Source of the DNA: Chitinophaga filiformis
GTDB taxonomy: Bacteria; Bacteroidota; Bacteroidia; Chitinophagales; Chitinophagaceae
Direction: 5' to 3'
Length of the DNA: 64,000 bases
NCBI RefSeq assembly: GCF_023100805.1
Contig: NZ_CP095855.1
Coordinates: forward strand, 434,001 to 498,000
The notes beneath the pieces are model-generated. The model was not told the DNA's origin. It searched no databases and saw only the letters and a program-made list of their open reading frames with translations. Positions 35,949 through 45,130 of the stretch are shown here, in pieces. Numbering within the stretch: the stretch's first letter is position 1; every line of letters starts with the position of its first letter. Made by a program: the position numbers and the translations under genes.

Positions 35949-36727
35949 TCAAATGTACCGGGTACTTCCACTTCCCGGTCTTCAGGCTCAATGTAGTCAA
36001 TTATAAAGTTATTCCTGCCTTCTCCCACCATAATTCCCAGATATTTCATCTGCACCAGTTCCAGCATACCCAGGAACAGGAAAATGGCATGTACCCTGTC
36101 CCGGCACAGATCGAAGATCTTTTCGAAAGCAAGTGTCTTTTCCTTGCTGGCCAGGTCGATCATATATTCACGGGATCCTTCCATGGTGTAGTCATACTTA
36201 TATACGACGTGCTGTGGCTTGTTTTCCCGCTGTTTTACGCGCTGCATCACCTTTTCGAAGGTCTTGGTCAGCTTAAAGAGCGTCAGGGTCTGTACTTCCG
36301 TTCCTTCGCTGGTAGCTTCCCCGATGGCGGCCAGTTCTTTGGCAATATTGCCCCGTTTGATCTGTAACATGCGTTCTGCTTCCCGCTCTGCCAGTTCTGC
36401 TGCTGCCTGTTTGAAACGCTTGTATTCCAGTATCTTATCGATCAATTCCTGGCGGGGGTCTATTTCCAGGCCCTGTTCATCCAGTTCCTTGCGTGGCAGC
36501 AGCATTTTAGCCTTGATACGCATCAGGGTAGACACGAAAAGGATAAATTCGCTGGCCAGCTCGATGTTCAGGGACTCCAGATGATGTATATAATCCAGGA
36601 AATCCTGGGTAATGGTCGTGATAGGAATATTATAAATGTCCAGCTCGTCTCTCTCTATAAAGAAGAGCAACAGGTCAAATGGCCCCTCAAACTGGGGCAG
36701 TTTTATCTTGTATGAGTTGTCATTCAT
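35945..36727 (-). CDS. scpA: Segregation and condensation protein A
   Basis: Kleisin subunit of the SMC-ScpAB condensin, needed for chromosome organisation. Of 260 residues from the ATG at 36727 (MNDNSYKIKLPQFEGPFDLLL), the N-terminal kleisin helix pair is at about 8-90, including HHLESLNIELASEFILFVSTLMRIKAKMLLP (quoted in parts), and the winged-helix C-terminus near 190-245 carries the LFLGMLELVQMK block. ScpB is not adjacent. It is coupled to the AraC gene downstream. Confidence 0.94.
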   Translation of the reverse strand: MNDNSYKIKLPQFEGPFDLLLFFIERDELDIYNIPITTITQDFLDYIHHLESLNIELASEFILFVSTLMRIKAKMLLPRKELDEQGLEIDPRQELIDKILEYKRFKQAAAELAEREAERMLQIKRGNIAKELAAIGEATSEGTEVQTLTLFKLTKTFEKVMQRVKQRENKPQHVVYKYDYTMEGSREYMIDLASKEKTLAFEKIFDLCRDRVHAIFLFLGMLELVQMKYLGIMVGEGRNNFIIDYIEPEDREVEVPGTFE

Positions 36728-36821
36728 AATGTTACGTATGGATTTCACTTATCTGCCGGCAACTGATCTGTTTTCAGCACTGTAAGTGAAATCCACCAAA
36801 AATAGCAAAAATTCCCGCTCA

Positions 36822-37772
36822 TCAGAACTTGGCGGTAAAACCGACCCCGATCACCTGCTTGACCTGCAATCTCGGGCCTAATACGCCTGTTTTCTTATTC
36901 TCAAAGACCTTCACATCATCATCGTAGATCATATCCAGGGATATATTGGCGGAAATGTGCTTGTTCACCTGGAGGTTCAGGCTATTGGTCCAGAACAGGT
37001 CAATGTTCTGCGGATTATGCTTGTAGTCGGAAAACAGGTCCATTCTCGTCTTATATACTATGTTCTTGGCGAGGGTCTTTACCCAGTTCACCGTCAGATA
37101 GGCGCCCAGCTCATTTTTCACGTGCCTGCCGGTGTCTACACCGAAGGCACCCTGCGATGCCAGGTAATCATCCACTACAACCACGTAACGGGCAGTAACA
37201 GGAGAAAAGAACACAGAGAGCTGGTCATTGGGTTTATAGTCAAGACCCGGCGAAACCAGGATATATGCAGGTGCAAAAAAACGCGATACCAGTGTAGGTT
37301 TGGCAGTATCGGAAGAAGGATACAGGTAACCATCCGTAAACTGGGTGCGTATGTCCAGCAAGGCACTGAGGTACAGGTTCTTGCCTACTTCGTAACCGTA
37401 TTTGGTGGTAATACCAATGCGGTCATCACTTTTACGGCCGCCAAGGCTGGTGGTGTTCACGTAACCATATGCAAGGTCTAGCACGTTATCCCAGTTATTC
37501 TTTCCTTTTTTATAGAAGGCATAAGCATTCAGATTAGATGCTACTGAGAAGGAGAATTTATCACCTCCCGCTGCCCAGTTTGTCAGGCTTCCCTGGTTGA
37601 TATTCACATTGAAGATCCCTCCTTTTTTCCACAGGGTAGGTACTGTGTCGCTGGCATCCTTTTTAATTCTTCCGCTGGCTTCTTCCCGGGATTTCTTCAT
37701 CCAGTCGCTCTGCGCGTGCAGCAATGAAGAACATACCAAAAAACAAATAATAGTCAGAACGGATCTTCTCAT
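36822..37772 (-). CDS. DUF3078 outer-membrane-associated protein
   Basis: Protein of 316 residues with a signal peptide (MRRSVLTIICFLVCSSLLHAQ) and an amphipathic beta-strand pattern to a terminal Phe (GVGFTAKF), i.e. a probable outer-membrane beta barrel. DUF3078 features: WKKGGIFNVNINQGSLTNWAAGGDKFSFSV near residues 45-75 (quoted in parts), and the LFSDYKHNPQNIDLFWTN block. The family is common in Bacteroidota and has no assigned function. Transcribed toward scpA with about 95 bp between them. Confidence 0.85.
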   Translation of the reverse strand: MRRSVLTIICFLVCSSLLHAQSDWMKKSREEASGRIKKDASDTVPTLWKKGGIFNVNINQGSLTNWAAGGDKFSFSVASNLNAYAFYKKGKNNWDNVLDLAYGYVNTTSLGGRKSDDRIGITTKYGYEVGKNLYLSALLDIRTQFTDGYLYPSSDTAKPTLVSRFFAPAYILVSPGLDYKPNDQLSVFFSPVTARYVVVVDDYLASQGAFGVDTGRHVKNELGAYLTVNWVKTLAKNIVYKTRMDLFSDYKHNPQNIDLFWTNSLNLQVNKHISANISLDMIYDDDVKVFENKKTGVLGPRLQVKQVIGVGFTAKF

Positions 37773-37973
37773 CAGTATAAACATTTAATGTAGTGGATAA
37801 AAATATTGTCGAAAATTGGCGCTACGAACTTGCCGCGTTACAGGAACGCGGGCCGCGAAAATATAAAACAAACGGGGAACTTCCCTGGGGGATATAAAGG
37901 CAGGCCAGCCCAAAGCACAACCATTGCAGCGATAGTTACGCTACAAAACTCCGGGCCGGCGTAATGACTGAGA
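37773..37973. other. Short GC-rich intergenic gap
   Basis: No gene. A CGCGTTACAGGAACGCG hairpin (about 37843-37859) and GC-rich direct sequence precede the mscL stop; no U-tract terminator is evident. Confidence 0.3.
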
Positions 37974-38411
37974 TTATTTATTTTTCAATGCATCACGGAT
38001 CTCCATGAGCAGTTTCTCCTCTGTCGTCAGCTCAGGTGCGGCAGCAGGTACAGGCGCTGCTTCTTCTTTCTTCCTGGTCAGGCGGTTGATAAATTTCACC
38101 AGCAGGAAAATACAGAACGCCATGATGACAAAATCAATACAGTTTTGTATAAACACGCCGTATGATACTACCGGTATGCCGGCTTCTTTTGCCTTTTCAA
38201 TAGTATCTACCGTTCCCTTGCTATAGTCCAGCTGAAAGAATTTTTCCTTGAAGTCTACTTTTCCTGTCAGGATGCCGAGTATTGGCATAAATATGTTATC
38301 GACCAATGAAGAAACAATCTTTCCGAAAGCAGCGCCAATGATAACACCGACAGCCAGGTCAATAACATTCCCTTTGGTGGCAAACTCTTTAAATTCTTTG
38401 AAGAACGACAT
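37974..38411 (-). CDS. mscL: Large-conductance mechanosensitive channel
   Basis: Inner-membrane tension-gated pore released on hypo-osmotic shock. Of 145 residues, the start [24 protein letters not shown] (quoted in parts) matches the S1/TM1 region; TM1 is about 15-45, TM2 about 85-105, and the C-terminal helix is about 115-145. The length and order are those of MscL. A Pro/Ala-rich linker (APVPAAAPE) lies before the last helix. Confidence 0.96.
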   Translation of the reverse strand: MSFFKEFKEFATKGNVIDLAVGVIIGAAFGKIVSSLVDNIFMPILGILTGKVDFKEKFFQLDYSKGTVDTIEKAKEAGIPVVSYGVFIQNCIDFVIMAFCIFLLVKFINRLTRKKEEAAPVPAAAPELTTEEKLLMEIRDALKNK

Positions 38412-38494
38412 AATAAACTTTTTAAGGGTGAAGACAATCTGCGCTAAAGATAATTATTATACTTTATAACTATATAACTGTTACCATTTTATCG

Positions 38495-39235
38495 CTACAG
38501 TGTCGGATATTCCATATTGAAAGAACGGAGTGTATCCCTCAGCGTTTGTGCTATCAGATATTCTTTATACCAGTTCTGATCTGATGGTACTATCTGCCAT
38601 TTAACATCATTACAATGTTCGATCGCTTCTTCGTACATTTTCATGTAATCCTTCCACAGTTTGGCTTCCGTTGTATCATTCTTGTTATACTTCCACATTT
38701 TTTGCGGGTCCTTCCGCCTCTCCTTTAGTCGTTCTTTTTGTTCTTCTTCAGAAATATGCAGATAGAATTTCAGAATAGTGGTATTGTTATGTTCCGTCAG
38801 CAGGCGTTCAAAATCGTTGATGGCCTGCATTCTCTTCATGGCCGTTTCATCGTCTATCCATTTATGTACGCGTTGCACCAGGATGTCTTCGTAGTGAGAG
38901 CGGTTGAACACGTGTATCATTCCTTTTGCGGGGGCAAACCTGTGTATGCGCCACAGGAAGTCATGATCTTTTTCATCTTCCGTCGGGGCTTTAAATCCGC
39001 GGACATTCACTCCCTGGGGATTCATATTTCCCAGTACTTTCCTGATAAGCCCATCCTTACCGCTGGCGTCCATTCCCTGCAATACTACCAGTATGGCATG
39101 CTTATGTTCGGCAAATAACAGGTTTTGTAATCCATCCAGCTCGCCCAGTATTTCCTGGGTTACGGCTTTGACAGTCTTCTTTTCCATTCCTTCAGGGGCT
39201 CTGGTACTGATCTCTGCGAGATTGATCTTATTCAT
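38495..39235 (-). CDS. Polyphosphate kinase 2 family protein
   Basis: PPK2-type nucleotide phosphotransferase of 246 residues, using polyphosphate to phosphorylate nucleotides. The Walker A motif GMDASGKDG is at about residues 54-62, followed by RGFKAPTEDEKDHDFLWR and the lid region FNRSHYEDILVQRVHKW. Single-domain form. The subclass (ADP versus AMP specific) cannot be decided by eye. No ppk1 gene nearby. Confidence 0.92.
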   Translation of the reverse strand: MNKINLAEISTRAPEGMEKKTVKAVTQEILGELDGLQNLLFAEHKHAILVVLQGMDASGKDGLIRKVLGNMNPQGVNVRGFKAPTEDEKDHDFLWRIHRFAPAKGMIHVFNRSHYEDILVQRVHKWIDDETAMKRMQAINDFERLLTEHNNTTILKFYLHISEEEQKERLKERRKDPQKMWKYNKNDTTEAKLWKDYMKMYEEAIEHCNDVKWQIVPSDQNWYKEYLIAQTLRDTLRSFNMEYPTL

Positions 39236-39358
39236 CTGTCAAGGGTTAAGTTCTTGTAATTGTAACAAAATACACTCCGAAGTGTTGTTATCGTGCGCAA
39301 ATTATACCTGATCATATAGCAAAATATACGGACATTTGCTGGCTTAAAACAACCTATC

Positions 39359-40228
39359 GTGAACAACCGCGCCATCAACTGGAGTATTTTCCTCTTATTA
39401 TCATTGACCTGGGGCAGTTCTTTTATACTGATGAAGATCGGTCTGGAAGCGCTTTCTCCCTACCAGGTGGCCAGTCTTCGCCTGTTCAGTGCAGGTATAG
39501 CCTTACTGCCATTCTTCTTCAAATATATTCGTCAGACGCCCCTCAATAAGATCCCTGTCATTATCCTGTCCGGCATCCTGGGCAATCTCTTACCGGCATA
39601 CCTGTTCTGCATTGCTGAAACACGTATCGACAGTGCGCTGGCGGGTATCCTGAATGGTCTGGTACCGTTGATGTCACTGCTGGCCGGCTTTTTCCTTTTC
39701 CGTGCACCTATCGTCAGGCTGCAGTTGCTGGGCATCTTTGCCGGCCTGCTGGGCGTGGTGCTGCTCTTTGTTGTGAAGGGTGTGGATACCGGCTACTGGT
39801 ATTATGGCCTTTGGATCGTGTTGGCCACCATCTGCTATGGTATCAATATAGCGTTGGTACATCATCATCTGAAAGGATACAGTTCCCTGCAGCTGGGCTC
39901 CATTGCGTTATTCTTCTGCGCTCTTTTTGCCTTACCGGTACTGATGTACACCCACTTCTTTCATTTGCTGTCGGGACCTGCCATTCCCTGGCGTTCACTG
40001 GCGGCCAGTGTTACCCTGGGCATACTGGGTAGTGGTATCGCATCCGTATTATTCTATATCCTGATCAACAGGGCGGGAGCATTATTCGCTTCTATGGTCA
40101 CTTATGCCTTGCCGGTGGTGGCTATTGGCTGGGGATTGCTGGCCGGAGAGCGGATCTCTTTCCTGCAGGTATTATGCCTGGGCGTTATACTGGCAGGCGT
40201 ATATATTGTAAATAAAGCAAAACGCTGA
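39359..40228 (+). CDS. EamA/DMT family transporter
   Basis: Inner-membrane metabolite or drug exporter (289 residues) with ten transmembrane helices in two EamA repeats (about 8-140 and 150-285), including the family pattern LTWGSSFILMKIGLEALSP. The frame begins with a GTG at 39359; no upstream ATG fits. The stop codon lies inside a terminator hairpin. Substrate unknown. Confidence 0.88.
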   Translation: MNNRAINWSIFLLLSLTWGSSFILMKIGLEALSPYQVASLRLFSAGIALLPFFFKYIRQTPLNKIPVIILSGILGNLLPAYLFCIAETRIDSALAGILNGLVPLMSLLAGFFLFRAPIVRLQLLGIFAGLLGVVLLFVVKGVDTGYWYYGLWIVLATICYGINIALVHHHLKGYSSLQLGSIALFFCALFALPVLMYTHFFHLLSGPAIPWRSLAASVTLGILGSGIASVLFYILINRAGALFASMVTYALPVVAIGWGLLAGERISFLQVLCLGVILAGVYIVNKAKR

Positions 40229-40249
40229 TCCTGACGGACCAGCGTTTTG
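40218..40249 (+). terminator. Terminator overlapping the EamA stop codon
   Basis: CAAAACGCTGATC / GACCAGCGTTTTG hairpin with a short loop and downstream TTTTGTA. The left arm contains the stop codon at 40226-40228. Confidence 0.75.
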
Positions 40250-40335
40250 TATAAATTCTTTTCTTGTAAGTCTGGCTGGCAGATGATGATCTGCTGAAGC
40301 ATTACACTGTTCTTTTGGCCAACAGGCAACCTCAC

Positions 40336-40899
40336 TTAGATCACCATGATCTCTTTTTCCTTCTGCGCACAGTGCTTGTCTACCACCTCGATATATTTAT
40401 TAGTCAGGCTCTGGATATCTGCCTCTGCATCTTTTGCAATGTCTTCACTCAGGCCATCTTTCTGTAATTTCTTGATGGCTTCGATCGCATCCCTGCGGAT
40501 ATTTCTGATAGCAATTTTCGCCTGTTCACCTTCACCGGCAGCTCGCTTTACAAATTCTTTCCTTCTTTCTTCCGTGAGTGGTGGCAGGAACATACGGATA
40601 ATCTGACCGTCGTTCTGCGGGTTAATACCAATATTGGATGCGATAATCGCTCTTTCAATAGGCTGCAGCATATTCCTTTCCCATGGCTGGACGGTCAGGG
40701 TACGGGCATCCGCCACTGCAATGTTGGCTACCTGCGAGAGGGGAGTAGGCGCACCATAGTATTCTACCGTAATTCCATCCAATATTTGCGGGTTAGCTTT
40801 ACCGGCCCTGATCTTGGTCAGTTCCACCTCCAGGTGTGCGATGGCCTTTTGCATGGTTCCGGTAGCATCGTCAATAATTAACGTTAGATCATCTTGCAT
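40336..40899 (-). CDS. frr: Ribosome recycling factor
   Basis: Cytoplasmic factor that with EF-G splits the post-termination ribosome. Of 187 residues, full-length RRF pattern: KAIAHLEVELTKIRAGKANPQILDGI (quoted in parts), QPWERNMLQPIERAI, GQIIRMFLPPLTEERRKEFVKRA and the C-terminal EKEIMVI. The usual pyrH neighbour is not adjacent. Confidence 0.97.
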   Translation of the reverse strand: MQDDLTLIIDDATGTMQKAIAHLEVELTKIRAGKANPQILDGITVEYYGAPTPLSQVANIAVADARTLTVQPWERNMLQPIERAIIASNIGINPQNDGQIIRMFLPPLTEERRKEFVKRAAGEGEQAKIAIRNIRRDAIEAIKKLQKDGLSEDIAKDAEADIQSLTNKYIEVVDKHCAQKEKEIMVI

Positions 40900-41000
40900 A
40901 GCAAAAAATAATTAAGTGCCTGCAAACCTACAGGATTTATCTGAAATTGGAAAGTTGTTACAAAGGGAGGGGCGCCGGTTAAGGATAACCGGGCCTGAAA

Positions 41001-42155
41001 TTATTTATCCTGCAGGATACCTTTTGTGTTCACGCGCAGGATCTTGGGATGATTGACCGCCGCCTGCGCCTCATTGGCCGCATCTTTAATAGCGGATACA
41101 GTAAGCGCCCGCAGCATAGCTTCCTTTCTCTTTTTCATCTGGTACAGAATGCCGGTGAACAATAAGGCTGATCCCAGGATCACGCTTAACAGGTAACCGG
41201 AGCCGATGTCCTGCAGGGCAAAAGCCAGGGCTATATAGCCTGCATTGATCATCACCATTACCACAGCTGTCTGTTTGTGGTTCAGTCCCAGTTCCAGCAG
41301 ATAGTGGTGAATGTGGTTACGGTCTGCAGAAAAAGGTGATCTCCCGTGCATCATACGGATGGCAAATACACGTAATGTATCGAACAGCGGCATGATCAGG
41401 ATAGCGATGGCCACGATAGGTACAGCGGTGATCGGTAGTTTACCGGCGGGGTTACCGGCTACTTCAATGAACTTAACGGCAAGGATGGCGTTTACCAATC
41501 CCACCATCAGTGAACCTGTGTCGCCCATGAATATACGTGCAGGAGATATATTATAAATAAGGAAAGCTGCCAGGCCACCGGCCATGGCAAAGCCCATCAC
41601 TGCATACAGCAATTCGCCTGTGTACAGGAAATAGGTACCCAATACTCCGGATACCAGCATACCAATACTACCTGCCAGACCATCCACACCGTCTATCAGG
41701 TTAAATGCATTGATGATAACCAGGAAAGTAAAATAAGTCAGTAAGAGGCTGAAATGCGGAGGAAGGGCGTCAATTCCCATAATCCCATACATACTGCTGA
41801 TCTGTAAATTGCCCAGGTATATTACGGCAAAAGAAGCCATCAACTGGCCGATCAGTTTCTTCAGCGGAGAAAGTCCCACGATGTCATCTTTCATCCCAAC
41901 CATAAAGATCACGATGAATGCAGCCACCATGTATTGAAACGGGGAATCTGCAAAAGCAGGTACACACACTGCAGATGCCATCACAAATCCTGAAAAAAAA
42001 CCGATACCCCCTAAAGTTGGTATACGAGCTTTGTGAGATTTCCTTTCGTCCGGTTCGTCATAAAGATGTTTCAACTCTGCTACCCTTATTAAAACCGGGA
42101 TTGCAAAATAGGTTATAACAAAACTCAGGACGGTTGCAATTAAAACATTCTCCAT
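41001..42155 (-). CDS. WecA/MraY-type undecaprenyl-phosphate sugar-1-phosphate transferase
   Basis: Polytopic membrane enzyme (384 residues, about ten TM helices) that starts a polysaccharide by moving a sugar-1-phosphate from UDP-sugar to undecaprenyl phosphate. Motifs of the glycosyltransferase 4 family are visible: the substrate loop FMVGMKDDIVGLSP (about 84-97), NAFNLIDGVDGLAGS (about 149-163), ARIFMGDTGSLMVG (about 205-220) and the cytoplasmic HIHHYLLELG loop (about 280-290). No murein cluster adjoins it, so a WecA-like role in O-antigen or ECA-type glycan is more likely than MraY (inference). Confidence 0.9.
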   Translation of the reverse strand: MENVLIATVLSFVITYFAIPVLIRVAELKHLYDEPDERKSHKARIPTLGGIGFFSGFVMASAVCVPAFADSPFQYMVAAFIVIFMVGMKDDIVGLSPLKKLIGQLMASFAVIYLGNLQISSMYGIMGIDALPPHFSLLLTYFTFLVIINAFNLIDGVDGLAGSIGMLVSGVLGTYFLYTGELLYAVMGFAMAGGLAAFLIYNISPARIFMGDTGSLMVGLVNAILAVKFIEVAGNPAGKLPITAVPIVAIAILIMPLFDTLRVFAIRMMHGRSPFSADRNHIHHYLLELGLNHKQTAVVMVMINAGYIALAFALQDIGSGYLLSVILGSALLFTGILYQMKKRKEAMLRALTVSAIKDAANEAQAAVNHPKILRVNTKGILQDK

Positions 42156-42333
42156 GTTGGGAGGGGCTTGATTATTACAAAGATATTAATTTCAATCAAA
42201 TGTGTATCATAAAAATAGGAAATTAAATAGATTTGGGCCCTGGATCATTAAAAACTATTAGCTTAGGGAGTAAATATGCCAGGAATCTATTTAATTTTTC
42301 TATTAATTTAGCAATTCAAAATTTGCAATTATC

Positions 42334-43173
42334 ATGCCTCAGTTGAAAGACATAGCAACACAAATCAGACGGGATATAGTTCGTATGGTGCATGGCTGCC
42401 AAAGCGGCCATCCAGGCGGTTCTTTAGGATGTGCAGATTTCTTTACTGCCCTTTATTTCAAAGTTATGCAGCATAAGCCGCAACCTTTTGACATGGATGG
42501 TGGAGATCAGGACCTGTTCTTCCTTTCAAACGGGCACATTTCACCAGTATTCTACAGCACTTTAGCCCACGCCGGCTATTTTCCAAAAGAAGAACTGGCT
42601 ACTTTCCGTAAGCTGAATTCCCGTCTCCAGGGTCACCCTACCACACACGAACACCTGCCAGGTGTAAGGGTTGCTTCAGGTTCCCTCGGACAGGGTATGA
42701 GCGTAGCCATTGGTGCTGCACTGACAAAAAAATTAAATAATGATGACCGTTTTGTATTCTCCCTCCATGGCGATGGAGAACTGGAAGAAGGTCAGAACTG
42801 GGAAGCGATCATGTTTGCTCCCCATCATAAAGTAGACAATCTCATCGTAACGATCGACTGGAACGGCCAGCAGATCGACGGTACCGTGGAAGATGTAGCA
42901 GGCCTGGGTAACCTCGAGCCTAAATTTGCTTCTTTCGGCTGGGAAGTGCTGCACATGGACGGAAACAATATGGATGAAGTAGTAGCTACCCTCGAGAAAG
43001 CAGTTAGCTTAACCGGACAGGGTAAGCCTATCGTGATCCTGATGAAAACCGTAATGGGTAAGGGTGTTGACTTCATGGAAGGTCACCACGAATGGCATGG
43101 TATCGCGCCAAGCGACGAACAGCTGGCTAAAGCACTCGCACAGCTGCCGGCAACAGAACTGGGCGATTATTAA
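42334..43173 (+). CDS. Transketolase, N-terminal subunit only
   Basis: TPP-binding half of a split transketolase (279 residues). The pentose-phosphate-pathway enzyme needs the pyrimidine/C-terminal half as a partner. Visible features: GHPGGSLGCADFFTALYF near residue 28-45, GSLGQGMSVAIGAAL (about 112-126) and the TPP motif HGDGELEEGQNWEAIM (about 146-161). The frame ends with a stop at 43173 and no C-terminal subunit follows within the window, unlike the usual adjacent tktN-tktC pairs; the next gene is a permease on the opposite strand. Confidence 0.93.
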   Translation: MPQLKDIATQIRRDIVRMVHGCQSGHPGGSLGCADFFTALYFKVMQHKPQPFDMDGGDQDLFFLSNGHISPVFYSTLAHAGYFPKEELATFRKLNSRLQGHPTTHEHLPGVRVASGSLGQGMSVAIGAALTKKLNNDDRFVFSLHGDGELEEGQNWEAIMFAPHHKVDNLIVTIDWNGQQIDGTVEDVAGLGNLEPKFASFGWEVLHMDGNNMDEVVATLEKAVSLTGQGKPIVILMKTVMGKGVDFMEGHHEWHGIAPSDEQLAKALAQLPATELGDY

Positions 43174-43310
43174 TTAATTGAATGATCAGTTAGCATCAGG
43201 AATTGGCAGTCTTTCTACCGTAACTCCTGCGGGAGATATTTTAAAGACCTGTCGATCAGGGGTGGGTATTGTAATTTTTACAAAGCGTCCCGAAAGTCTT
43301 TTCTGAGAAT

Positions 43311-43362
43311 GATATAAATAAAAAAGCATCCGTTTTAAGGCGGATGCTTTTTTATTTATATC
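43311..43362. terminator. Near-perfect bidirectional terminator
   Basis: A 22-bp inverted repeat (GATATAAATAAAAAAGCATCCG and its complement) with an 8-nt loop at 43333-43340. A/T runs on both sides make it a terminator for both the transketolase and the convergent LolC/E-type gene. Confidence 0.93.
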
Positions 43363-43371
43363 ATATCCGGG

Positions 43372-44598
43372 TTATGTTGCCTTCAGTTCCATGTTCTGCC
43401 TGCCCGCCCTTCTTGCCGGGTACCAGCTGGCAGCCAGGCCTATCACTATAATTGTGGCGCTTACCAGGACGAAATCGCTCAGCTGCATACTCACCGGGTA
43501 GGCGCTCACCAGGAAGGACTCTTCTTCCAGTGTTATCAATCCGAACTTTTGCTGTAAGAGGCAGAATAAGATACTGATCCCAAATCCGATCAGGGTTCCG
43601 ATGCCCGCTATGATCATGCCCTCCATCAGGAATATACGGGTGATCAGTTGTGGACGGGCGCCCATTGCCTTCAGGATGGTGATATCCTTCTGCTTTTCCA
43701 TCACCAGCATGTACAAACAGCCTATCATATTAAATGCGGCAATCATCAGGATGAAACTCATAATGGCATATACCGCCCAGCGCTCGGTTTGCATAATGGC
43801 ATATAATGCCTGGTTCTGCTCGTAACGGGTTTGTACATTATAGCCCTTGCCGAGCAATGCCTGCAAACGCTGTTTGAGCACCATATCGTCCAATCCGGAC
43901 ACTCCTTTCACCTCCAGCGCCGACATCTCATTTTCATTCATCCCCAGCAGTTCGCGCATGAAGGCTATGTTCGTGATCACATATTTACTATTGAATTCCT
44001 GCTGGATGGCAAAGGACCCCGCAGGATACAGCACTCCACTGCCCAGCGCTTCTTCCGGCGTGGTAAAGCTCTTCACATTCCGCCGTGGCAGGTATACACT
44101 GACGGGGGTCAGGTCCCGTTCCAGGTCTACCCCCAGGGCTATCTCCAACTCAATACCCAGTACTGCCTTGTAACCATTTTCATCGCCCGTGTCAAATTTA
44201 CCATGGGCAATGCTTTTATCTACAGCTGCAACCTTATTGTAATTGCTGTCCACTCCTTTGAGAATGGCAATGGTCTGATCTCCTGCGCCATACCGTAATA
44301 CCGCTTTCTCCTCCACAACTTCCGTCATATCCGCTACACCTTTCACGGCAGCGATCTGTTTCAGCTGTGCCGGTGTGAGCGTAATACTCTTCCCGGTCTC
44401 CGCGCTGATCTTTACCGAAGGATAAAAAGTGGTATATAAAGATTTCACCAATCCCTCAAATCCATTAAATACGCTGAGGATAATGATCAGCGCACCTGCC
44501 CCTACTGCAATAGCTGATACACTAACCCAGGCAATAATATTGATGGCATTGGTACTTTTTTTAGCCCTGAAATAACGGGACGCAAACTGCCAGATCAA
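43372..44598 (-). CDS. FtsX-like ABC permease (LolC/LolE type)
   Basis: Inner-membrane permease of 408 residues. An N-terminal TM helix (about 20-45; RAKKSTNAINIIAWVSVSAIAVGAGALIIILSVFNG, quoted in parts, is typical of LolC/E) is followed by a large periplasmic domain (about 45-270) and three C-terminal helices (about 275-400) with the FtsX region (MEKQKDITILKAMGA). The Lol system extracts lipoproteins for transport to the outer membrane; the LolD ATPase is not adjacent. Overlap-free partner of rbfA, which ends 12 bp upstream. Confidence 0.88.
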   Translation of the reverse strand: MIWQFASRYFRAKKSTNAINIIAWVSVSAIAVGAGALIIILSVFNGFEGLVKSLYTTFYPSVKISAETGKSITLTPAQLKQIAAVKGVADMTEVVEEKAVLRYGAGDQTIAILKGVDSNYNKVAAVDKSIAHGKFDTGDENGYKAVLGIELEIALGVDLERDLTPVSVYLPRRNVKSFTTPEEALGSGVLYPAGSFAIQQEFNSKYVITNIAFMRELLGMNENEMSALEVKGVSGLDDMVLKQRLQALLGKGYNVQTRYEQNQALYAIMQTERWAVYAIMSFILMIAAFNMIGCLYMLVMEKQKDITILKAMGARPQLITRIFLMEGMIIAGIGTLIGFGISILFCLLQQKFGLITLEEESFLVSAYPVSMQLSDFVLVSATIIVIGLAASWYPARRAGRQNMELKAT

Positions 44599-44610
44599 AT
44601 TGATACCATT

Positions 44611-44985
44611 TTATTTGTTTTCCTTCCCTCCTTCGTCGTCTTTGATCTTCTTGAACAGTTCTTCCATTTTGAATACGTAATCCAGCGTATCGTCGAGGAA
44701 CAGCGAGAGCTCGGGCACGCGGCGTAATTGTTTGCCTACGCGATGCCCCAGTTCTTTCTTGATCTCACCCATTCTTTCCTTGATCCGGTTTACCATAGCG
44801 TGGTTATCGGCGATCTGGAACATGCTCAGGTACACCCTTGCCTCCAGCAGGTCTGGCGTCATACGTACGGCGGATATAGAGATCATACCTCCCTCCAGTA
44901 CGTTGAATCCCATACGCTGAAAGATATCACTGAGTTCTTTCTGTAACAGCTGCCCGATCTGTTTCTGTCTTTTGCTTTCCTGCAT
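44611..44985 (-). CDS. rbfA: Ribosome-binding factor A
   Basis: Small 30S maturation factor with a KH-type fold (124 residues). Family blocks: RQKQIGQLLQKELSDIFQRMG at the N-terminus (quoted to 20 as RQKQIGQLLQKELSDIFQRM), ISAVRMTPDLLEARVYLSMF and HRVGKQLRRVPELSLFLDDT. It is followed at 12 bp by the LolC/E-type gene. Confidence 0.95.
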   Translation of the reverse strand: MQESKRQKQIGQLLQKELSDIFQRMGFNVLEGGMISISAVRMTPDLLEARVYLSMFQIADNHAMVNRIKERMGEIKKELGHRVGKQLRRVPELSLFLDDTLDYVFKMEELFKKIKDDEGGKENK

Positions 44986-45130
44986 AATATTTTAAGATTT
45001 GAGATTGTATTAACTTGCACCCTTAATTCAATCTTCTCCGGCAAAGATAAGGAAACGGGCATGTGCTGACAGATATAAAATCGGCCCCTGCTTCCGGAAA
45101 GGATAAACAGACAAGATAAATAATCTTAAG

